Part shown: piece after piece, positions 33,417 to 43,885 of the stretch
Layout: each line of letters begins with the position of its first letter
Position numbering within the stretch: the first letter of the stretch is position 1
NCBI GenBank assembly: GCA_016630955.3
Contig: CM049992.1
Coordinates: forward strand, 1,426,001 to 1,490,000
Length of the DNA stretch: 64,000 nt
Direction of reading: 5' to 3'
Origin: Didymella arachidicola
Lineage: Eukaryota; Ascomycota; Dothideomycetes; Pleosporales; Didymellaceae
The notes under the pieces: model-generated
What the model was told of the DNA's origin: nothing
What the model saw: the letters and a program-made list of their open reading frames with translations, nothing else
Databases searched by the model: none
Program-made: the position numbers and the translations under genes

Positions 33417-36400
33417 ATGTCGTACAACGACGCTGGAGTCACACGAGTGACCGTTATACTGGATAAACCAGTCGATTGGGAGTCATGGTTCCAGCTACGA
33501 CGAGAGAAAGCCGTCGTAGATGCTATTTGGAAGTACCATGACATCTCGAAACCACAGAGCGAGCTACCGAAGCTCGAAGAACCTATCAAACCACTGCCCA
33601 GCGATGTCAGAGCTGGAGCGACAGCGATTGCCCAGCTGGACGCAGGCCAGCAGGCAGTGTACAGTGATCTCCTCCACGACTGGAGATATGAAAGAGCAGA
33701 GTACGCGAAGAAAAAGCAGAAGGAAGGCGAACTTCTTTTGGATATCAGCCGTACGATTGCTGCTCGTCACCTTTACCTCATCAACGGAAAAGATGAGGTG
33801 TACGATCGACTGATCGCTCTCAAGAAGCAGTTCGCGCCGACAACTGCTACACGAACCAGAGAGCTAATCGTCAAGTATCGATCTCTGCAGGAAGGCCCTC
33901 AGAGTCGCGATCTCGAGCAGTGGCTCGACGACTGGATTCACATTACGAATCAGTGCAGGGAAGTAGACCTTCCTGAAACAACGGGCTGTCGAGCTCAGGA
34001 GGATTTCCTGTCAGCTATCAGGACGATCGCGCCAGAATGGGCAGGATCATCGCATCATGATTTAATCATGAAAGAGACAGCAGGCAAGACGAATGAAGTT
34101 CAACCGGTGGCAGACTACATCGCTCAGTTCAGAATCTATTACCGAAGAATCGGACCTACTGCGGCATCACTTGGTACGTTTGCGTCATTAGGTGTATCAG
34201 CCAAGTCAGAACAGCATCAGAAGGAGCAGAGATCATCGAGATCAGCTCCATACAAGCCAGAATGTATCTGCGGGAGCAAGCACTGGTATAGAGAGTGCTG
34301 GTACCTGTTTCCAGATCATCCGAAGAGACCCGAGGACTTTCAACCGGCTAAAGCTGTGCAAGACCGAGTAGCAGCAGCCTTGAAGGATCCAGAGCAAGTT
34401 AAGAGAATCAATAAGCTCCTAGCTCGGCACGGCAAGAGAGTAAAAGGCACAGATGAGACGCTCACACTTGATGGTGGGAAGAGCAGCGCAAGCTTTGTCA
34501 CCTACAACAGCTTCTCTGTCGCACAGGTACAGCAGAAGGCTTTGCCAGCGATACGTAATCGATGGATACTCGACCCAGGCTCGAATATTCACGTATGCAA
34601 CTCGACGAGATTTGGCTGGCAAGAGACACGGAAGGCAAGACCTCATGAGATGGTCTTAGCAGGAGACTCAACCTTGGCGATACAGGCCTGGGGAGAGGTG
34701 ACGTTCAGCGTTAACCGGCCGAACGGTATAGGCAAGATTCAATTGTCTAACGTCGCACTTGTAGAAGGCTTCCTTACAAACGTTGTAAGCCTCTCACGAT
34801 GCCGAGAGATAGACGTGCAGTTCGACTCAGGGAGAGATGCAATGTATCAGAAGCATCCATCAAACGTCATCTGTTCGCTTAAATACGCAAATGGGCATTG
34901 GATTGTCGACGCTGAAGAAAATGATCGCCTAGCTCTGAGCAGCTTCGCGGCGACAGTACGGCGAGCGTACAAGCCATCGCGAGAAGATCGACGTCCAATT
35001 CACACATCCCATGTCGAAGCTCATGAGATGTTTGCACACGCTGGCAAGGACGTGATTGACCATCTGAGTAGGAATGTACAGGGTATAACTCTTGACAAAG
35101 ACGCCAGAGCTCCAAGGATGCACGAGTGTGAGACCTGTATACAATCAAAATCGGCAGCTCAGGTCAGCAGACGCGCGTCAGATGATCATGCGACAAGGCC
35201 TTTCTATCGAATAGTCGTTGATCTTGTACAGCTCATACCGACTGGAGAAACATGCTACAATGGAGATCGCTACCTGCTGCATGCAGTATGCGAGTACTCA
35301 AAGTGGCACGAAGCAGTGACTCTTGCGAACAAGTCACTACCAGTAGTGATAGCAGCTCTCAAGGCGCTGCTACACAAGATTGAGCGACAATACGGGTACA
35401 CAGTCATTGTGCTCAAAGTCGATGGGGATCGTGGCTATGGCCTCGAACTCTACAGAATCGCGAGGCAAGCAGGCCTCAAGATTGAGCTGCGTGATCCTGA
35501 CACGCCTGAGCAGCTTGGAGCTGCAGAACAAGCCGGAAACATCATCATTACGAAAGCAAGATCGCTCCGCATTAAGGCAGGTCTACCGAAGTCTCTATCA
35601 AATGAGCTAGCGATCACGGCGACAAAGATCACGAATGTAACGCCTACGAGATCTATTGATTGGAAGACGCCGTACGAACTCGTTCACGGCAAGCAGCCTT
35701 CAGTCGCGCACTTCTCCCAGATTGGGTGCAAAGCGTACACGCTTAACAAAAAGCTGAAGAAGGCAGATAAGCTAGAGTCTCGTACATTCGTTGGATACCT
35801 TGTAGGGTATGACTCATCAAACATCTTTCGCATCTGGCTGCCGAAAAAGAACCAGGTGATACGTGTGAGAGATGTGATATTCCAGAGAAGCAGCCTCTAC
35901 AACGACCATGAGAAGGCTGAGAAAGAAGATATTATGCAAGAAGAGATTGAGATCCTCAATATACTGCATACAGCGGAGGCAGAGGCAGATCAGGAAGTAG
36001 TAACTGAGCTACAACAACGTCAGCAGCTTTCTAAGGATCAGAGCTTTCTGCCCACACCAGAACCGTCAGATCGCGGTACTGTACCACCTCAGGAGTGGAC
36101 AGGCAATGACAGAGATCTAGACCGAGCTTCCGAGCCGGCAGAACAGATCAGTGTGGAAGATCAGCAAGGCGCTGAAGATCAAGACACTGGGGAACAGATT
36201 CAAGATCAACTGCTTGATGAGCCGCAGACGCATCACGAAGATGATAGATCTACAGCCAAAAGCAGCGGAGACGGACCACTACGGCCAGCTGTGACGAGCA
36301 AGCGAGACCGTCCACGAAAGCAGCCATCAACATGGGCAAAAGGATGGAGCAATACCGAGGACTACGTACCAGATCGTCGACAGAACAACGCTCCAAAGAT

Positions 36401-38207
36401 GGCAGACCCATCAATCGTGAGCAGCAACATCATTACGGGTAAAAGAACCAGGAAGCCACCAGATCATGCTCTAGCTACGTACTATAGAGCATTTGCAGTA
36501 GCAATGAACCCGACAGCCCCATCAAAGCTCACAGGAGAAATGCCAAAGCTACGATTACATCGCGACCAATTGCCGGATCCACCAAAGCGATGGAAGGATC
36601 TGAACAATCATCCATTTGGCGCTGAGTTTGCACAGGCAGCACGAGCTGAGCTTGATAGCTGCTGGGCAAAAGACTGCTTCAATCAGACAGAGGCAACTGC
36701 AGCGACAGCAGATGCTGAGGTTCTACCCTTGATGTGGGTATTCACGTACAAATTTGACGAAGATGGATACCTATACAAGTTCAAAGCGCGTATATGCGTA
36801 CGAGGAGACATGCAAGAGGCTTGGGGAGACACCTACGCGGCAACGCTAGCAATTAAAGTCTTTCGAGCCCTCATCGCGTTAGCAGCAGCATTCGACCTAC
36901 AGATGTTTCAGTTTGACGCCATGAATGCTTTTCTCAACGCGAGATTGCCACGCAAAATGTACTGCCGTACGCCAGAAGGATTTACAGACGAGCTTGGAGA
37001 GCTACTTGAACTACAGCGCGCTCTCTATGGCCTCAAAGAAGCTCCATTGCTCTGGTACCAGGAGCTATCATCGACCTTGAAGAAGCTTAGCCTAGAGCCA
37101 GTGCCAGGAGTGCCATGCTTATACACGAATGATCACTTGATCGTATTTTTCTACGTGGACGATATTGTCGTTCTTGTTCACCCGCTCAACAGGGGCTATT
37201 ACCAGACGTTCAAGCAGCAGCTGCTTACAACGTACGAGATCCGTGAATTAGGCGAGCTGAAGTGGTTCCTTGGTATCCGCGTAATCCGCGAGGAGCTCAG
37301 TCGCTCTATCTACCTGACTCAAGACTCATTCATCAATAAGATTGCAGCAAAGTTTGACCTGAAGTCAAGCGTAAGATGTCCAGATGTTCCCCTAAGGGAC
37401 AATGCCCTTTTGCCATCAACAGAGGAACCAAGTGCTGCGCGAACTCAAAGGTACCAGCGGCTAGTCGGCTCACTGGCTTACATTTCGACTTCGACACGAC
37501 CAGACGTCGCGAGAGCACACTCAGTACTTGCACGTCATCTGCAGAATCCCGGGCAGAAGCATATGTACGCAGCTTGCCATGTATGGAGGTACCTGATAGG
37601 CACGAAACACTTGGCTATTCGAGCGTCCGCAGATAAGCAGCAAGGCATAACGAGCATCACAATGCTATCCCAGCAAGAGCACGAGCATGAGCCTCTCTTC
37701 TATGGTGCATCAGATGCTGCTTTTGCCGACGAGCCAGAGACGCGACGCAGCTCTCAAGGCTATATCTTCAAGCTGTATGGACTGCCTGTTGATTGGAAGG
37801 CGACAGTCCAACGATCAGTCACGAAATCGACTACAGAGGCCGAGCTACTCTCTCTATCAACAGCCGGATCAGAGATGGAGTGGTGGCAGCGCTTCTTTAA
37901 AGCGATCCAGTTTGACCCAGAGTTAACACCAGCACTGTGGTGTGATAACCAGCAAACTGTCTTAATCGCAACAAAGACAGCTGACAAGCTTCAGACGAAG
38001 CTGAAGCATGTAGACGTACACCATCAATGGGTACGCCAGGAGGTAGCAGAGGGCAGACTGCAGGTAGATTGGAAGGCTACTGCAGAGATGCCAGCTGATG
38101 GCCTTACGAAGATCCTTAGTCGTCAGAGACACGCCAACTTTGTACGCCAGCTAGGACTAAGCGATCTATCATCCAAACTGCGAGACAGATCAGATTCAGG
38201 TCTGTAA
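33417..38207 (+). CDS. Copia gag-pol polyprotein, copy A
   Basis: Single intact frame, 1596 residues, no frameshift between gag and pol. In order: a UBN2-type Gag (about 1-280); an unusual zinc knuckle near 282, C-I-C-x3-H-x4-C; an aspartic protease with W-I-L-D-P-G-S-N-I-H near 385, where P replaces the usual S/T/A after the Asp; the H-H-C-C integrase zinc region (about 530-585); and the integrase core with V-V-D-L near 601, K-V-D-G-D near 668 and an E near 697-704. Reverse transcriptase follows (about 1100-1330) with F-Y-V-D-D at about 1246. RNase H (about 1430-1550) comes last. It makes the particle and the enzymes for reverse transcription and integration. Confidence 0.96.
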   Translation: MSYNDAGVTRVTVILDKPVDWESWFQLRREKAVVDAIWKYHDISKPQSELPKLEEPIKPLPSDVRAGATAIAQLDAGQQAVYSDLLHDWRYERAEYAKKKQKEGELLLDISRTIAARHLYLINGKDEVYDRLIALKKQFAPTTATRTRELIVKYRSLQEGPQSRDLEQWLDDWIHITNQCREVDLPETTGCRAQEDFLSAIRTIAPEWAGSSHHDLIMKETAGKTNEVQPVADYIAQFRIYYRRIGPTAASLGTFASLGVSAKSEQHQKEQRSSRSAPYKPECICGSKHWYRECWYLFPDHPKRPEDFQPAKAVQDRVAAALKDPEQVKRINKLLARHGKRVKGTDETLTLDGGKSSASFVTYNSFSVAQVQQKALPAIRNRWILDPGSNIHVCNSTRFGWQETRKARPHEMVLAGDSTLAIQAWGEVTFSVNRPNGIGKIQLSNVALVEGFLTNVVSLSRCREIDVQFDSGRDAMYQKHPSNVICSLKYANGHWIVDAEENDRLALSSFAATVRRAYKPSREDRRPIHTSHVEAHEMFAHAGKDVIDHLSRNVQGITLDKDARAPRMHECETCIQSKSAAQVSRRASDDHATRPFYRIVVDLVQLIPTGETCYNGDRYLLHAVCEYSKWHEAVTLANKSLPVVIAALKALLHKIERQYGYTVIVLKVDGDRGYGLELYRIARQAGLKIELRDPDTPEQLGAAEQAGNIIITKARSLRIKAGLPKSLSNELAITATKITNVTPTRSIDWKTPYELVHGKQPSVAHFSQIGCKAYTLNKKLKKADKLESRTFVGYLVGYDSSNIFRIWLPKKNQVIRVRDVIFQRSSLYNDHEKAEKEDIMQEEIEILNILHTAEAEADQEVVTELQQRQQLSKDQSFLPTPEPSDRGTVPPQEWTGNDRDLDRASEPAEQISVEDQQGAEDQDTGEQIQDQLLDEPQTHHEDDRSTAKSSGDGPLRPAVTSKRDRPRKQPSTWAKGWSNTEDYVPDRRQNNAPKMADPSIVSSNIITGKRTRKPPDHALATYYRAFAVAMNPTAPSKLTGEMPKLRLHRDQLPDPPKRWKDLNNHPFGAEFAQAARAELDSCWAKDCFNQTEATAATADAEVLPLMWVFTYKFDEDGYLYKFKARICVRGDMQEAWGDTYAATLAIKVFRALIALAAAFDLQMFQFDAMNAFLNARLPRKMYCRTPEGFTDELGELLELQRALYGLKEAPLLWYQELSSTLKKLSLEPVPGVPCLYTNDHLIVFFYVDDIVVLVHPLNRGYYQTFKQQLLTTYEIRELGELKWFLGIRVIREELSRSIYLTQDSFINKIAAKFDLKSSVRCPDVPLRDNALLPSTEEPSAARTQRYQRLVGSLAYISTSTRPDVARAHSVLARHLQNPGQKHMYAACHVWRYLIGTKHLAIRASADKQQGITSITMLSQQEHEHEPLFYGASDAAFADEPETRRSSQGYIFKLYGLPVDWKATVQRSVTKSTTEAELLSLSTAGSEMEWWQRFFKAIQFDPELTPALWCDNQQTVLIATKTADKLQTKLKHVDVHHQWVRQEVAEGRLQVDWKATAEMPADGLTKILSRQRHANFVRQLGLSDLSSKLRDRSDSGL

Positions 38208-38303
38208 ACAGAGGGTCCTACAGAGTAAGACGTCTAGCTTTGGAGACGCAAGACGCTCATTTACAGCTTTCGTTTCTTGCTATTCACTCAAGCTGGGGGG
38301 GTG

Positions 38304-38425
38304 TGTTAGCCAGCATCACGTGCTCTGTTACATAATCATCTGTAGGGTGTATATTCCCTCTTCCCCTCATTAGATAGGAAACAACCTAGTCCCTCTTTTC
38401 TACGCCTGGCCTCTGCCCGCACACA
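38304..38425 (+). repeat. 3' LTR of copia copy A
   Basis: 122 bp, identical by eye to the 5' LTR, followed by the target duplication CCTTT. Confidence 0.97.
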
Positions 38426-38598
38426 CCTTTCTTTCACCTTCCCTTCATAATATTCTCCCCACTACTGCTACTGAAAACTTCATTCACCACGCTCCTTGCG
38501 CTTACCATCCCACTGATCTTACACCGTGCTCCCACAACATATCACCACAGAAACCGTCTTCGCCGATAAAGCCTTGTACAGCTCTCGGTGCCAGCGAT

Positions 38599-41336
38599 AT
38601 GGCGCCACCTTTGTCTGGCCCAGTTGGAGATGCCTACGGTACTCCAGGCGAGGTTTCTGGGCAAGACCTGTATGGTCCTCGGACGTCGCCGAGTCGCGTA
38701 CAAGGTATGTCCAATGTTATCTTCATATCTTGAAAGTTTCTGACAGGTGTAGTGGATGAGCAGGACTTGGAAGCAACCGACCGAGAGACCCTCAAGCGAG
38801 CGCGACAGGGCAAAGCGCCACGGCCTCCATCTCCAGATCCCAGCTTCGATTGGCTGGGGTCAAACATTCTTGAAGCACAGTGGCCTAGTAGCGAGCCATC
38901 CTACAACATATTCAACAGCTTGTCACCGGATCCTGATTCGCCATTCCACCTTCTTCACCAGCGTCCCTCGTACTCTATTGTACCTCCGGTTTCGCGACTC
39001 GGTCACAGTCAAAGCCACGGGCTTCCAGCTCCTCATCTCCCTGACCGTTCCACCCTTCCTGACCTTGCAATCGGAGTGGATGCGTTGCGATCCATCAGCA
39101 ATCCTGCACGCGCGACTGCGGCAAGTCCAACCGTCGATGGACAGCAACACTCTCCATCTAACCGCGTTGGCGGATCCTCCGTTAGAGCTGCTGGCCACGG
39201 CTTTGCCTCGACAGAACTTTTCGACCTCGAGACAAATAATGTCAATAAAGGCTCTCCTGTTGCAGCAGTTGCCAGCCACGGAGATATCCGGCCTCAACCC
39301 CACAAGATGTGATGGCAACAGCTAATCGCCAGTCAATATCTGGTCGATATGCACTGACGCAGAACGATATGACTGCTTCACAGTTTGAGCTTCGAGCCTT
39401 TACTGGACAAGCTCAACAACGCGCTGCTCAGTCGCAAGGGACAGCTAGGACACTGCCGCATGCATAAAACCAACACCTAGGTGCTCCATGCGCTGACCCA
39501 GCTATACCCATGACTGGTCCTGTGCGTCCTCAACATGCACCTTTCTCTGAGATCTTCCATGACCTTGACCCCTCGCAATGGGCCGCTCGCACTTTTCAGG
39601 TTGGAATGTCAGCTCAGCCAACCCCTGTTTGGCATGGAGATCGCTGGTTCTATCTACCTAGGCAACAGTGCTTCGATCAGTGGTACCCAGGTGACAAGAC
39701 TATACTAGCATCAAACACGGCTCGTCACGGGTTCAACATTGACTGGAATCAGCTCGATGGGCACTGGAACTGGTACCAGCAGACCCGCGCTGCGCAGGCA
39801 CGACAAGCCCAGCAGCAACAGAGCTTAGAAACCACGCCAACTCTCGGGTGCGCTCAACAACAGACGACGTCAGACTCGGGGCAGTGGCAGCAAGTCTCTG
39901 GCTTGCTCGCTCAGACTCTACAGGATCTGCCTCAGTATATACAATCTTTGAGTAACGGAGATGACCACACGCTTGACGACAATACTGGCGCCGCCGCCAC
40001 TCCAGTGCAGGCCGGACAAGGATCATCAAATCAGTCTGCTCTCAAGGAGCTACCATCCGAAGCCGACGGGTCAGTGAATTGGCAGCGCGGAGTTGAGTCG
40101 ATACTCTCCCAGGAGCTGGCAGAGGAGCTGGATGATCTGCTCGAGTACTACTTGCCTGAAGAATCTCGTGAGAATTTCCTGCAGCATCACGATAGGTCAT
40201 GGATGCCACCAAAAAATGATCTCACTATTCCGCAAGACAAAATATCAAAGCTAGACTGCGCTGGAAGCTTTGTTCGCGCCTTGGTCAGGGTCAAGAAAGC
40301 GGTCGATGCGGACAACAACAATGCATTTGGGACTCGGTGGAAGTCTGCAAAGCTTGGTAAACCTCCTTATGATAAGACCCTGGTTGTCATACGCTGTCTT
40401 GAGCTTGTCGATCTGCTGGTCAAACTACACACGGAAGGTCCTTCAGCACTGCGGTGCTTCGATAAACAATACTCAGCTTACTTCGCGAGCACGAAGAATT
40501 GAACTTTCAAGGACCGTGCCAACGCTATTGTCGAACTCTTCGAGTCTCGCAAGAGCCGCTGCGATATGTTCATGAAAGGAGAGAACATCCACGCCGTCGC
40601 CGGCAATCCAAAGAAGCTGATACAGGGCTCGAAGGCCAATGGGGACTCCAACGCCAAGAAGACTGTTCGCATCCGGTATGGCAAGGCATGGGAGCATGCT
40701 CAGGTAGGCGCTACAAGTCAGTCTGGGAACAACGCTACAACTGGCGCCACAAGTACTCCGGGTACAGCGACCGTCGACAACCAGAATACCGCAATAACCG
40801 CGTCGGAGCCCGTGGAGCAGACCACGACGGTGGACAACGAAGACCAGGAACAGCCCGACGATGGTAGCGAGTCAACGCAGCCGCCGGTGACTAATATGCC
40901 TTCTGCACCCGAAGTCTTGACTGGACCATGGATACCGCCGACTGTAGCTAGCGGCTCAGGCTCTTTACAAGCATCAACGCAGCTTGCCGATGACCGCACT
41001 ACAGCAACAGCATCTCACCAAGGCGTGTATTCAGTGGCTTCCACTCAGTCGCTCCACTCGGTTCGCAAGCGCTCAAACCCTTCTGATGACAATGTTTCGA
41101 CATCGTCCGCGTCTTCGAAGCGCCGCCGTGGACTTGCACTTGCTACAGCCCCGGCCATCAACGGCAGCAGCTCGCTGACCCCGAGTGACCTTCAGTCTCC
41201 GCATCCTGCACTAGTACAGGAGGAACAGACTTCATCTTCTTCTTCTTCGTCTGTTCCCACGCCTCGCAAGCGTCATGCGGACGCTGGTGCGGCCGAGACG
41301 TCCCCCTCCAATCGCACTCGATCAGGAAAGCGTTAG
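38599..41336 (+). pseudogene. Broken copy of the KRW/LHxxGP core family (family copy 2)
   Basis: Exon 1 is 38599-38704 and the intron 38705-38746 (42 nt) is phase 1, as in copy 3. The frame then runs to a TGA at 39310. Shortly before that stop the coding signal moves to another frame, which meets a TAA at 39465-39467, continues from about 39510, and meets a TGA at 40500-40502 inside the core. After that TGA the core resumes in the same frame (T-F-K-D-R-A-N, then S-R-K-S-R-C-D), with the C-terminal basic motif S-S-K-R-R-R-G and the end at 41336. The core (about 40270-40650) shows F-G-T-R-W and L-H-T-E-G-P. At least one frameshift and two stops without good splice signals make it a pseudogene; sequencing error is an alternative. 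A copia insertion sits 174 bp upstream of its ATG. Confidence 0.78.
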
Positions 41337-42100
41337 CATGGAGTCGACAGCGCCAGGTTTGGATTGCTTCTTTGACGGAGTCATGTTGGCAACAGGGACG
41401 CGGGCCGTCTCAAGACTAGTCATGGGCGTATACTTGTACCCGGATTTGACCTCATCAACAGGAGTAGGAACGACCGGAGCGGAGGCAGCAGAAGCCGGTG
41501 TCTTGACTGGAGTGCTCTGAGCGAACAGTATAGGAGCGAAACGAAGCCTCGATCCAGGCGGCTTGGCCGTGGGAGTGGCAGGAGCGGGAGCAGGCGAACC
41601 CACGTCATTATTGGACCGGGGACGAAGAAAACGTTGCTCGGATGGACTGGAGGACTGGGCGATCTGCTTGGCATTCTCCGCCAAAAGCTTATTGGCTTTC
41701 TTGATTGAGGCATCTCTTGGATGAAATCAAGTTTTTCGAAGATAATAGCGGGTTAAGCAGGTATTAAGTAGTGTTAACGTACTCGAGCTCGGAATGGTCG
41801 CGACTTGTATAAAAATTTGAATCCTTTACCCTCGTGCCCCTCCGTAGATGCATATATGATTCCTGTATCCGTCCAATCCAGAGCAAGATGCAGTAATGCG
41901 AACCAAATCCCAAGCTGATCTTGACGCAAGGCCTCGGACAGCATGTGTTCCACCGTAGAATTTCCATCACTTCTTGCAACGACGGAGAGCTGCATCAGTG
42001 TCTTCGCCGGCATTGTCTCCGTCCTCGTCGCTGTCGATGCCGCGGCTTCATTCACGCGTCTATTTGGACGATGAGGCCTCGACAAAGAGAAAATGCTCAT
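41322..42100 (-). pseudogene. Possible minus-strand gene or relic, Ala/Pro-rich C-terminus
   Basis: A C-terminal exon 41322-41715 reads D-A-S-I-K-K-A-N-K-L-L-A-E-N-A-K, then an A/P/T/S-rich region with K-S-G-Y-K-Y-T-P, ending at TGA 41322-41324. A good intron (41716-41782, 67 nt, GTACGT...AAG) joins it in phase to an upstream exon reading F-Y-T-S-R-D-H-S-E-L-E. Beyond about 41830 the protein-like signal switches to another frame (M-Q-L-S-V-V-A-R-S-D-G, then F-A-L-L-H-L-A-L-D), so a frameshift or missed intron breaks the model. Family not recognised. The end overlaps the 3' end of family copy 2 by 15 nt. Confidence 0.35.
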
Positions 42101-42655
42101 CGCCGGGGCGAGTCACGTCAGTGTAGTTGGGCCAGGTTGCGCGTCAAGAGAGTGCATAGGCATTTGACACTTCATTGGAAAAAGCGATGCTGATATTGAC
42201 CAAGCCTGAGCTGAACTACAGCTGGCATGGCTTTGTTAGGTTTCATGGGATGAAAGTATTCTGTGCAAAGATCTGTAAGAAAAAAAAGATAAACATTTGT
42301 CCAAAAGCTTCATGAAACCGCGCAACATCCAGTTTACTCTGTTCATATATCAGGGTGGTATACCATCTAAAGAGAAAGACCTACACATTGAAGGGGATGC
42401 CGCTGTATATCTTCGTCCGCGATACGAAAATATGCTCGTTGACGACATAAGCCCAAATGCCGCCGTGTTGATCCTCCGAACGGCCATGTGGACGATAACG
42501 TCGTCCATTGATTCGAGACCGCTCTCATAGTATTGATTGTTCTGCTCTTGATACCTCAGCCGCCGAATCCCCTCCACCTTGAAATTCTCCTTTGCTTCCT
42601 CAGTATCGAACAGTACGTCAGCCCCAGCGATCTTCGCCTGGACTCCGATAAGAAT

Positions 42656-42704
42656 ATTGGTGAAAGAATGGAGTGCCTTTCACCATCTCCATTCTTTCAC
42701 CAAT
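42656..42704. repeat. Perfect 18-bp inverted repeat, 13-nt loop
   Basis: Arms ATTGGTGAAAGAATGGAG (42656-42673) and its exact reverse complement (42687-42704). The loop, TGCCTTTCACCAT, itself repeats part of the arm. Could be an RNA hairpin, a transposon scar or a cruciform site; nothing shows which. Confidence 0.9.
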
Positions 42705-43218
42705 TGACCTCGAGTCAAAGTCGTGCCTGTAGCGGCTGAGGGTTCTTGCCGCCGACTGGAAGATTCAATGACATGTTATACACCAAGGTCATTAAGATGA
42801 ACTTGCCTGTCAGACTAATTGATTACGTCCGCTACAAACTTGTGCATTCACGATATGGTCTCGATATTAGCCAATTGCATCTTTTCTTCTCCTCTTTGGA
42901 TGTTGCCTTGGCGCTGTGAACTCCCAGGTTTCGTGTCCTGTCGCAAGTCCACCGCCCATGATGAGCGAGTGCCTGGCATGGCCGACCGAACACAGTTCAG
43001 CCATGATGAGGATTATGAAATTACGTATAGTCGCGTCTCAGATTTTATGCCCATGGTAGAGCGCCGTGCTACTCCTCGAGGAGTGTGGCTGAACGTTCGC
43101 TTAGCTCACTGAGCAGTCTTTAAGAAGGCTTTCGTGGGTAAAATTCGAGCAGGTAGTACCTGGAGGCTGACGATAGGAGAAGATGGACACTGCGCTCATA
43201 AGTCAAGAAGTAAGCGGG

Positions 43219-43498
43219 GTCGACAGCCTAAGCGATGAGGATGGGCGAGCCAAGAATGAAAACCCATACCTAGATACTAGGACAGGCGGAGCTACTCCAG
43301 GAAAGGGCTAGGAACGTATGCGTAGAGGAGAAGGAGCAGTCGTGGCCATTACATTACAGTGCTACATACAGATTAGAGGCAAAGAGAGTCGCGTATATGC
43401 TAAGGATGTGCGAGGCTAAAGAGAAAGGAAGCGGTAAGCGCATTGAGATTATACATATTGATCTTGGTAAAACAAACGGTGACTACAAATGGCAGTGA
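43219..43498 (+). pseudogene. Short decayed coding stretch
   Basis: Frame one (43219-43311) reads S-L-S-D-E-D-G-R-A-K-N-E-N-P-Y-L and ends in TAG. A second frame (43334-43498) reads E-Q-S-W-P-L-H-Y-S-A-T-Y-R-L-E-A-K-R-V-A, then E-K-G-S-G-K-R-I-E-I-I-H-I-D-L-G, ending in TGA. The two parts look like one protein broken by an indel. Family not recognised. Confidence 0.3.
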
Positions 43499-43885
43499 GT
43501 ACCTGCACATAACAAAACAGAGCCCAACCTTACGATTCTTGATGCCGTGCCGTAATGGCGTACAGAATTCTTGCTATTAGTTCTGGTTTCAGTCTGCTTC
43601 ACGCGAGATCTGTTACAGTGTCTGGGGAGAAGTGTGCTGTGCATCCCGCCTCAGCGAAGATCGAACAAGAAGATATGTCGCCTTGTGCGAGATGACCTTT
43701 CACCTCATACCACAAGGCACCATCTACAGGCACAAGCCAGTTGAAGCAACACTCGCGCGTGCACGGACACCTGGGCGTGGTGCCGGTGTAGGATATCAAG
43801 CTCGCGCTCCTCGAAATGCAGCACACTACAGCAACACCCACAACAACCAGATCGTATCAACTGCGTAACAACTAATCGAGTCGCA

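Larger units (their letters stand above)
33071..38425 (+). mobile_element. Complete Ty1/copia LTR retrotransposon, copy A
   Basis: 5,355 bp, flanked by the 5-bp target duplication CCTTT (33066-33070 and 38426-38430). LTRs are 122 bp, TG...CA, and identical. Right after the 5' LTR, GTTATGAGCCCGG (33193-33205) is complementary to the anticodon arm of initiator tRNA-Met (GGGCTCATAAC), so the primer is probably an internally cleaved half-tRNA as in Drosophila copia. A G-rich polypurine-like tract (38295-38303) abuts the 3' LTR. The single open gag-pol frame is intact. Identical LTRs, an intact frame and an intact duplication all indicate a very recent insertion. Confidence 0.97.
42101..43885. other. 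1.8-kb region with a perfect hairpin and a relic, upstream of family copy 3
   Basis: No intact gene. It contains an 18-bp perfect inverted repeat (42656-42704) and a coding-like relic (43219-43498), listed separately. The right end (43826-43864) resembles the upstream sequence of family copy 2. Confidence 0.5.
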
